Shown here: in pieces, positions 8,466 through 12,236 of the stretch
Position numbering within the stretch: position 1 is the stretch's first letter
Layout: every line of letters begins with the position of its first letter
NCBI GenBank assembly: GCA_959020865.1
Contig: CAUEUD010000102.1
Span: forward strand, 1 to 12,236
Direction: 5' to 3'
Length of the DNA stretch: 12,236 bases
Source of the DNA: Eubacterium limosum
GTDB taxonomy: Bacteria; Bacillota; Clostridia; Eubacteriales; Eubacteriaceae
Program-made: the position numbers and the translations under genes
The notes under the pieces: generated by a model
Database searches by the model: none
Told to the model about the DNA's origin: nothing
What the model saw: only the letters and a program-made list of their open reading frames with translations

Positions 8466-8747
8466 ATGTCGAATAATGTAAATATCAACGTCCGGATGAA
8501 TGAAGAACTTAAAAAAAAGGCAGAAGTTTTGTTTGAAGAATTAGGGCTGAACATGAGCACTGCGGTTAATATGTTTGTCAGACAGGCCGTTCGAGAAGGC
8601 GGGATTCCCTTTAAACCAACAACAGAGGTCTATAACGCAGAGACAATCGCTGCTTTGCAGGAAGCAGAGCGCATTGCAAAAGATCCTGAGGCAAAGAAAT
8701 ACGCGAGTTTTGCGGATGTGCTGAAGGAGCTTGAGATTGATGTATAG
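8466..8747 (+). CDS. dinJ: RelB/DinJ family antitoxin
   Basis: A 93-residue antitoxin that should bind and neutralise the YafQ-like toxin encoded next, and repress its own promoter. The N-terminal half (NINVRMNEELKKKAE, then GLNMSTAVNMFVRQAV and GGIPF) is the ribbon-helix-helix pattern of the RelB/DinJ family. The charged C-terminal part (about 50-93) is the usual toxin-wrapping region. The start ATG 8466 follows GGAGG (8454-8458). Its last eight bases overlap the toxin gene, the usual coupling in such pairs. It is paralogous to the antitoxin at 10742 (shared LKK-AE, F-ELG--MS-A, MF--Q-VR--GIPF). Confidence 0.93.
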   Translation: MSNNVNINVRMNEELKKKAEVLFEELGLNMSTAVNMFVRQAVREGGIPFKPTTEVYNAETIAALQEAERIAKDPEAKKYASFADVLKELEIDV

Positions 8748-9012
8748 CATTAAGGTGACCAGCCGTTTTAAAAAGGATTTAAAACAAATGCACAAAAGAG
8801 GCTATAACATTAAGCTGCTGGACGAAGTGATTAATAAACTGGTAAAAGGTGAAAAACTCCCCGTAAAGAACAGGGACCATTCCTTGACAGGAAATTGGGT
8901 AAACCATCGTGAATGTCATGTTACACCCGATTGGCTTTTGATTTATAAGGTAGAGGCAGACATTTTAGTGCTCACCTTGACACGGACAGGCTCACACAGT
9001 GATCTGCTGTAA
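8740..9012 (+). CDS. yafQ: YafQ family mRNA interferase toxin
   Basis: A 90-residue RelE-superfamily toxin, predicted to cleave mRNA on the ribosome. It follows YafQ closely: RDHSLTGNW, then REC-HV-PDWLLIYK, then RTG-H--L. Residues H47, H60, D64, W65 and H86 correspond to the E. coli YafQ active-site residues H50, H63, D67, W68 and H87, so it should be active. The start chosen is ATG 8740 inside the antitoxin's last codons; AAGGAG (8723-8728) is well spaced for it. A TTG at 8731 is too close to that site. Translational coupling to the antitoxin is likely. No classical terminator follows directly; a partial terminator-like sequence lies at 9020-9036. Confidence 0.94.
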   Translation: MYSIKVTSRFKKDLKQMHKRGYNIKLLDEVINKLVKGEKLPVKNRDHSLTGNWVNHRECHVTPDWLLIYKVEADILVLTLTRTGSHSDLL

Positions 9013-9103
9013 AAACACATCCCGAAATCCCGAAAAAGGGGCGGCCGCACTAAGTTAAGCAGAAAAAGCGTCAAAGGATTGTGAAAGTTTGATGTGCCTT
9101 GCC

Positions 9104-9207
9104 GCTGTCCGTGGATTAAAAACACCCTCTCTTGGTAAAATGCGACACCTGCGGTGTGCATTTTAATCTCGAACCGGGTGTTCTTTAATCCGCGGACAGC
9201 TTTTTTT
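9104..9207 (+). terminator. Long two-part hairpin with T-run (terminator or structured RNA)
   Basis: The left arm 9104-9127 (GCTGTCCGTGGATTAAAA...) pairs with 9176-9200 (...TTTAATCCGCGGACAGC) with one G-U pair and one bulged base. It is followed directly by TTTTTTT (9201-9207). Inside the loop a second hairpin forms: AAAATGC, a bulged G, then ACACC (9137-9149) against GGTGTGCATTTT (9153-9164), with loop TGC. This is far larger than an ordinary terminator. It could end the yafQ transcript, be a small RNA, or be a miniature mobile element. Confidence 0.65.
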
Positions 9208-9221
9208 GTACAATCCATTGA

Positions 9222-9271
9222 CTTAAAACGGGGTCAGTCTGCCTCTGTTTAGTAAGACAGCCCCATTTAAG
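9222..9271. repeat. Imperfect inverted repeat resembling insertion-sequence ends
   Basis: CTTAAA, GGGG and GTCT in the left arm pair in order with AGAC, CCCC and TTTAAG in the right arm, with small bulges. The right arm contains AGACAGCCCC, a word like the terminal repeats of several transposase families (ends of the GGGGCTGTCT type). No transposase remains. Read as a possible IS scar or miniature element; chance is not excluded. Confidence 0.4.
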
Positions 9272-9395
9272 TTAGTCTCCGGTAATCTTGTTATTATGAG
9301 AAAAGAATGACGATGGACCAAGTGTACGATTCAGGATGTGTTTATGGGAAAAATATGCTACAACTTAAGAAAAAATACTGATATTGAGGAAAATA

Positions 9396-10691
9396 ATGCG
9401 AAAACTCGAACTTAAAACGACCGTCTCCGCAGTGCTGGCCATCATTGCCGGGGCGGTGCCGCTGATTGTAGTGCCGCCCTTTGGCGATACCCTGTATATG
9501 CCCAAGCTGATGACCATCGAGGTGCTGGTGTTTGGGCTGCTGCTCTTGTATGTACGGCCCATAACAGGGTATTTTACCGGGAAACCAAAAATCCCCCTGC
9601 CCGTGAAGCTGGCGCTTTTGTACCTTTTGTGTATTACCGTCACCCTGCCCTTTTCGACAGATGTGGCGCTGTCGCTCAAGGGGCGGTCCTTCCGGCTGGA
9701 GAGCTACTCCGCCATTTTGTTTTACGGTATTTTAATGATGCTGGGCGCTTTTTTCTATACCTTTAAGCCCTGGCATGTACGCCTTTACGCCGTGGGGGTA
9801 TCCTGTGTGGCGGTTTAGGGCATCTTCCAGAAATTTGGTCTGGACTTTCAGCCGCAGGACCCTCTGATGTACGGCGGGCCAGGCGCGTCCTACGCCACCA
9901 TCGGTAACCCGAATTTTCTGGGCTCCTTTCTGACACTGGCACTGCCCATTCTCATCTATGCTTTTATCAGAGGGCCAAAGGTTTACCTGCTGCCCTGCGG
10001 ACTGGTATATTTCTGCCTGCTGTGCACCAACACGAGAGACGCGTGGATCGGCAGCTTGCTGGGCTTTGTGCTGTTGGGGGTATTTTTGCTGGGCGAGCGG
10101 GAAAACCGGCGTGGTTTCGCGGTGGTGAGCGGTGTGTTTGTGCTTTTAACCCTTGCTTTTCTGTTGGTGAACAGCGGCTTTGGCGCGCGTTTTCTCAGCG
10201 TCTTTGCCGATCTGTCTAAAATGCTTACGGGCGATGACTGGGAAAAAGGCGGCTCCTACCGGCTTTTTATCTGGTCAAAAACCCTGGAACTCATCCGAAT
10301 GCGCCCGTTGACCGGTTTTGGCATCGAAACCCTGGGGCAGGTCATGGGCCAGTATTTTGAAAAGGACATTATAAGCGTGACCGGCCACCATCTGGTCATC
10401 GACCGGGCCCACAACGAGTACCTGCACATTGCAGTGAGCAGCGGTATCCCCGCAGCCCTCAGCTATCTCGCCTTTGAGGGCGCAACATTGTATCAGGGCT
10501 TTAAAAGCTGGCGCCACTTGCCCCTGCTTGTGCCCCTTGTCAGCAGCATCGCCGCCTATATGGCCGCCGCCTGTTTTAATATTTCCGTGGTGAGCGTGGC
10601 TCCGGTGTTCTGGATATTCTGCGGGGTGGCAGTGCGTTTGAGCGGGGACGATTTATCTGAAAAAACAGACTATTTTCGTCGATTGTGTTGA
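9396..10691 (+). pseudogene. O-antigen ligase/Wzy-like membrane protein, interrupted by in-frame TAG
   Basis: A polytopic membrane protein of the O-antigen ligase/polymerase type, which joins glycans or moves them onto lipid or protein. The frame from ATG 9396 (after GAGGA, 9386-9390) stays open to 10691 except for a single TAG at 9816-9818. Read through, it would be about 431 residues. About ten hydrophobic segments are spread over both halves. The family-like motifs TRDAWIG, then PLTGFGIETLG, then HNEYLHIAVSSGIP lie downstream of the stop. At the TAG the context is AV-stop-GIFQKFGLD; related proteins often have Tyr before G(I/L)xQ, so a TAT/TAC to TAG change is plausible. The first 140 codons alone lack the catalytic loop, so the gene is probably inactive unless read through. 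The last seven codons lie in the palindrome before the next toxin-antitoxin pair, so the 3' end may also be cut. A role in pilin glycosylation is conceivable from location only. Confidence 0.8.
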
Positions 10692-10708
10692 CAATGCACG
10701 AAAATAGT
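10669..10708. repeat. 40-bp near-perfect palindrome over the second toxin-antitoxin promoter
   Basis: ACTATTTTCGT (10669-10679) is perfectly inverted at 10698-10708, and ATTGT (10682-10686) is inverted at 10691-10695. The whole is a 40-bp dyad centred at 10688/10689 with two mismatched pairs and a 4-base centre. It overlaps the -35 box and spacer of the next operon and the stop codon of the ligase frame. Most likely it is the autoregulatory operator for the antitoxin or its complex. It has no T-run, so a terminator is less likely. Confidence 0.75.
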
Positions 10709-10716
10709 AATACAAT
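10688..10716 (+). promoter_or_regulatory. Consensus sigma-A promoter of the relB-yoeB operon
   Basis: A perfect TTGACA (10688-10693), a 17-base spacer and TACAAT (10711-10716). It is one of the two strongest promoters in the window and is embedded in the 40-bp palindrome, as expected for a repressed antitoxin promoter. Transcription should start near 10723, just upstream of the ribosome binding site AAAGGAG (10727-10733). Confidence 0.85.
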
Positions 10717-10741
10717 TAAAGAAGAGAAAGGAGTGATTCAG

Positions 10742-10999
10742 ATGGCAAACTTAAACATTCGTGTCGATGATTCGCTTAAAAAACAGGCTGAAATGGTATT
10801 TTCCGAGCTGGGAATCAGCATGTCTGCCGCCACGACCATGTTTCTCAAACAGGTTGTCCGCTGTAATGGCATCCCCTTTGAGCTGCGCGCAGACCCATTC
10901 TATTCCGTGGTCAACCAGGAGCGTCTGCTGGCTGCTAAGGAGCGGATGGAAAAAACAGGCGGTACCGTTCATGATTTAATTGAGGATGACAATGATTAA
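10742..10999 (+). CDS. relB: RelB/DinJ family antitoxin paired with YoeB
   Basis: An 85-residue antitoxin. ANLNIRVDDSLKKQAE, then GISMSAATTMFLKQVV and NGIPF, is the RelB/DinJ ribbon-helix-helix pattern. The C-terminal part (about 50-85, rich in charged residues and ending EDDND) is the presumed toxin-binding tail. The start ATG 10742 follows AAAGGAG (10727-10733). An upstream in-frame start at 10685 would precede the promoter -10 and is rejected. The gene overlaps the toxin by eight bases. It is paralogous to the antitoxin at 8466, but its partner here belongs to a different toxin family. Confidence 0.93.
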   Translation: MANLNIRVDDSLKKQAEMVFSELGISMSAATTMFLKQVVRCNGIPFELRADPFYSVVNQERLLAAKERMEKTGGTVHDLIEDDND

Positions 11000-11255
11000 G
11001 GCATGGGATGATGATGCCTGGGAAGATTACTTGTACTGGCAGAAGCAGGATAAAAAAACACTAAAACGGATTAATCTGCTGCTGCAGGATATTGACCGCA
11101 GCGGCTATTCTGGTATCGGCAAGCCGGAACCCTTAAAAGGCGATCTGCAGGGCTATTGGAGCCGTCGTATTGATGAGACAAACCGGCTTGTCTACCGCAT
11201 TACAGAAGAACGGATTGAAATTCTGCAGTGCCGCACCCACTACGGCAGTAAGTAA
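10992..11255 (+). CDS. yoeB: YoeB family mRNA interferase toxin
   Basis: An 87-residue RelE-superfamily toxin predicted to cleave ribosome-bound mRNA near start codons. It matches YoeB along its length: W..DAWEDYLYWQ..DKK..KRIN near the N-terminus, then GKPEPLKGDLQGYWSRRI, then NRLVY and the C-terminal CRTHY. E46, R65 and H83 fall at the same positions as the catalytic residues of E. coli YoeB, so activity is expected. The start chosen is ATG 10992, with TGAGGA (10981-10986) as ribosome binding site inside the antitoxin; ATG 10986 and TTG 10980 are too close to that site. YoeB is classically paired with a YefM (Phd-type) antitoxin; here it follows a RelB/DinJ-type one. Confidence 0.95.
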   Translation: MIKAWDDDAWEDYLYWQKQDKKTLKRINLLLQDIDRSGYSGIGKPEPLKGDLQGYWSRRIDETNRLVYRITEERIEILQCRTHYGSK

Positions 11256-11317
11256 AACTTTGAATAGGATTTAAGAAAATTAAAAATTGAAAAAGTTGTA
11301 AAAAATTAGAAAATTAC

Positions 11318-11354
11318 CAAAAGTGCTTTGTTTTTACTTTTTGTGAGTTTTTTT
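11318..11354 (+). terminator. Weak possible terminator after yoeB
   Basis: CAAAAGT (11318-11324) can pair with ACTTTTTG (11336-11343), followed by GTGAG and a run of seven Ts up to 11354. The stem is short and A/T-rich, so this is a tentative end for the relB-yoeB transcript. Confidence 0.3.
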
Positions 11355-11404
11355 GGCGGGTGAGAGGGTATTTTTATAAATCTTTTTTACAGGAGAAGCG
11401 GAAA

Positions 11405-11506
11405 ATGCAGATTGACGCGGTTTTAAAAGCATACATTCCTGTATTGCAGATGAATGTTATGAAACTTTTGAGAGGTTTGAAAGCAACTGGTTTTTATAGT
11501 TCTTGA
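11405..11506 (+). CDS. Possible 33-residue small protein
   Basis: ATG 11405 lies nine bases after AGGAG (11391-11395) and opens a frame of 33 codons ending in TGA at 11504-11506. The stop codon lies inside the TTGACA box of the pilin-leader promoter. The predicted peptide begins MQIDAVLKAYIPVLQMNV and continues with a basic, amphipathic stretch (MKLLRGLKATG). I do not recognise it with confidence; there is a faint resemblance to short YjfB-type putative motility proteins, too weak to name. It fills the otherwise gene-free spacer before the riboswitch. It could be chance, although the ribosome binding site is good. Confidence 0.3.
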   Translation: MQIDAVLKAYIPVLQMNVMKLLRGLKATGFYSS

Positions 11507-11531
11507 CAAATGCCATAATCAGTTGTAGAAT
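11503..11531 (+). promoter_or_regulatory. Consensus sigma-A promoter of the pilin leader
   Basis: A perfect TTGACA (11503-11508), a 17-base spacer and TAGAAT (11526-11531). Transcription should start near 11538, right at the 5' edge of the riboswitch aptamer. This placement supports both calls. Confidence 0.85.
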
Positions 11532-11537
11532 AGAATT

Positions 11538-11630
11538 GTTCAAAGGCAAAGCGGTGCGAAAGCCCGTGGCGCAAAACTACAGGGTCTACGTCGGGAGCTC
11601 CAGACCGATATGACAGCCAGATGCCACAAC
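11538..11630 (+). promoter_or_regulatory. Cyclic di-GMP-I (GEMM-I) riboswitch aptamer upstream of the pilin gene
   Basis: The leader shows the signature parts of the c-di-GMP-I aptamer in order: GGCAAAG (11545-11551); a hairpin closed by a GAAA tetraloop (loop 11558-11561); GGCGCAAAAC (11568-11577), the conserved junction like GGACGCAAAG; and a second hairpin carrying a tetraloop receptor. The receptor strands are TCTACG (11585-11590) and TATGA (11609-11613), a compensated version of CCTAAG/TATGG. Next comes the conserved AGCCAGATGCC (11615-11625), whose TGCC can pair with GGCA at 11545-11548 to close the aptamer. A terminator follows at 11637-11681. Such riboswitches control motility and pilus genes in clostridia. 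Whether c-di-GMP turns expression on or off cannot be settled by eye. Confidence 0.88.
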
Positions 11631-11636
11631 CGGTAG

Positions 11637-11681
11637 ATGGCCGAAAACCCCCTGTATGGTTTCCGGCTATTTTTATTTTTT
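11637..11681 (+). terminator. Expression-platform terminator of the riboswitch
   Basis: ATGGCCGAAAACC (11637-11649) pairs with GGTTTCCGGCTAT (11658-11670). This is about 12 base pairs with one A-C mismatch, one G-U pair and an 8-base loop, followed by TTTTATTTTTT (11671-11681). It starts 7 bases after the aptamer and lies about 130 bases before the pilin start, so readthrough here must be regulated for the pilin to be made. Confidence 0.88.
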
Positions 11682-11809
11682 GAGTAGCCTTTAACAAAAA
11701 GGACTGCTGGAGCAGGCAATTACTCTGTTTATAATCGTCATGGCGCGGACGGTTAAAATAAAGGTTTATATTTAAAGGTAAACAAGAGAACATAGAAGGA
11801 GAGATGTAA
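11682..11809 (+). other. Long 5' leader between riboswitch terminator and pilin gene
   Basis: A 128-base untranslated stretch. CCTTT/AAAGG (11688-11702) and CTGCT/AGCAG (11704-11715) can form small hairpins. A TATAAT word at 11730-11735 has no acceptable -35 box, so a bypass promoter is doubtful. The region ends with the pilin ribosome binding site GAAGGAGAG (11795-11803). Confidence 0.5.
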
Positions 11810-12236
11810 ATGATTCAATTGATTAATAAGTTGAAGAAAAACCAAAAAGGTTTTACTTTGGTCGAATTGATCGTCGTATTGGTTATCCTGGCGATCTTGG
11901 CAGCGTTCACGATTCCTGCGATGTTGGGGTTTGTTAATGATGCGAGAGGGAAGGCAGGTATTGCTGAAGCTAGAGAAGTTTATATGGCTTATCAAAGTGC
12001 TACTACAGAATTGACTGCTGGCTTAAATGATGCAAATCAAAAAGTAAGCGGTACTTTTTCAAGTGATTCTATATCTAGCACAAAGCCAGTTGATAGTCCA
12101 TACCCTGAAATACAAAAAAGTGCATGGAATAAACTTTTAGGTGATATTATTAAAGACGATGATGGAAAGGGTACACTTAAGGTTTCAAATGGTAGCGAAT
12201 TTAGAGTTCAAGCAACAGACGGTAAAGTATCAAAAG
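11810..12236 (+). CDS. pilA: Type IV prepilin, 3' end outside the window
   Basis: The first 142 codons of a type IV pilin are present and the gene runs off the window end. Residues 1-14 are a short basic leader ending in KKNQKG. The prepilin peptidase cuts G14|F15, giving FTLVELIVVLVILAILAAF with the conserved Glu at +5 (E19) and the hydrophobic assembly helix. The C-terminal domain (Thr, Ser, Asp, Asn and Lys rich) has no recognisable motif. The start ATG 11810 follows GAAGGAGAG; the ATG at 11804 is followed at once by a stop. Downstream of codon 60 the DNA is clearly more AT-rich than pilB or pilT, as is common for surface-exposed variable pilin domains. Whether it is the major or a minor pilin cannot be decided. 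Its transcript carries the c-di-GMP riboswitch. Confidence 0.93.
   Translation, partial: MIQLINKLKKNQKGFTLVELIVVLVILAILAAFTIPAMLGFVNDARGKAGIAEAREVYMAYQSATTELTAGLNDANQKVSGTFSSDSISSTKPVDSPYPEIQKSAWNKLLGDIIKDDDGKGTLKVSNGSEFRVQATDGKVSK

Larger units (their letters stand above)
9013..9395. other. 383-bp spacer without a supportable gene
   Basis: This stretch holds a half-copy of a terminator sequence (9020-9036), a long hairpin ending in a T-run (9104-9207) and an imperfect inverted repeat that resembles insertion-sequence ends (9222-9271). ACTAAGTTAA at 9049-9058 and TTAAGTTAGT at 9267-9276 are inverted copies with one mismatch and could bound a small mobile element. Only short reading frames of about 25 codons, without good ribosome binding sites, are present. 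I see no convincing promoter for the ligase gene that follows. Confidence 0.6.

Noticed and set aside
9041..9048. GCGGCCGC run
   Set aside because: This is an 8-base palindrome (restriction site) that could suggest a cloning artefact, but flanking DNA shows no vector-like sequence.
9384..9395. TTG start for the ligase-like gene
   Set aside because: The TTG overlaps the GAGGA ribosome binding site itself; ATG 9396 is correctly spaced.
9307..9414. Short frames of about 24 codons before the ligase
   Set aside because: They lack good ribosome binding sites and recognisable content.
10685..10741. Upstream start for the second antitoxin
   Set aside because: The codons would precede the expected transcription start; ATG 10742 has AAAGGAG and matches the family N-terminus.
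11730..11735. TATAAT as a bypass promoter downstream of the riboswitch
   Set aside because: No -35 element at 16-18 bases and no extended -10.
1..12236. CRISPR arrays, tRNA or rRNA genes
   Set aside because: No regularly spaced repeats, cloverleaf sequences or rRNA motifs were seen on either strand.

Overview
The window looks chromosomal and Gram-positive (clostridial). Supporting signs are strong GGAGG-type ribosome binding sites, consensus sigma-A promoters, intrinsic terminators, and a mix of moderately GC-rich coding DNA with AT-rich spacers. The combination of a type IV pilus (T4P) locus, large PAS/GAF/GGDEF/EAL proteins and DinJ/RelB antitoxins would fit the Eubacterium limosum / Acetobacterium branch (Eubacteriaceae). 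That placement is inference from gene style, not from a marker gene. All credible genes are on the + strand.

Layout. Positions 27-2397 hold a membrane diguanylate cyclase with an extracytoplasmic solute-binding sensor, followed one base later by a DJ-1/PfpI-family protein and a terminator. A new promoter at 2447-2475 starts an apparent operon of pilB (extension ATPase), pilT (retraction ATPase) and a 1038-residue PAS-GGDEF-GAF-PAS-GGDEF-EAL protein (2508-8388). Positions 8400-11255 form an accessory stretch: a DinJ/YafQ toxin-antitoxin pair, a 383-bp spacer with large hairpins, an O-antigen-ligase-like membrane protein gene interrupted by an in-frame TAG, and a second toxin-antitoxin pair (DinJ/RelB-type antitoxin with a YoeB toxin). 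From about 11500 a strong promoter drives a leader that matches the GEMM-I (c-di-GMP-I) riboswitch plus a terminator. The leader runs into a type IV prepilin gene that leaves the window at 12236.

How it fits together. The best system here is a T4P locus wired to cyclic di-GMP at several levels. Enzymes predicted to make it (GGDEF, both large proteins) and destroy it (EAL) are encoded next to the pilus motors. PilB carries two tandem MshEN motifs, a known c-di-GMP-binding module. The pilin transcript begins with a c-di-GMP riboswitch and terminator. One second messenger could therefore set both pilin supply and motor activity. Each component belongs to a known family; their arrangement in one locus is the point of interest. 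The toxin-antitoxin pairs and the decayed ligase look like later insertions that now separate the motor operon from the pilin gene.
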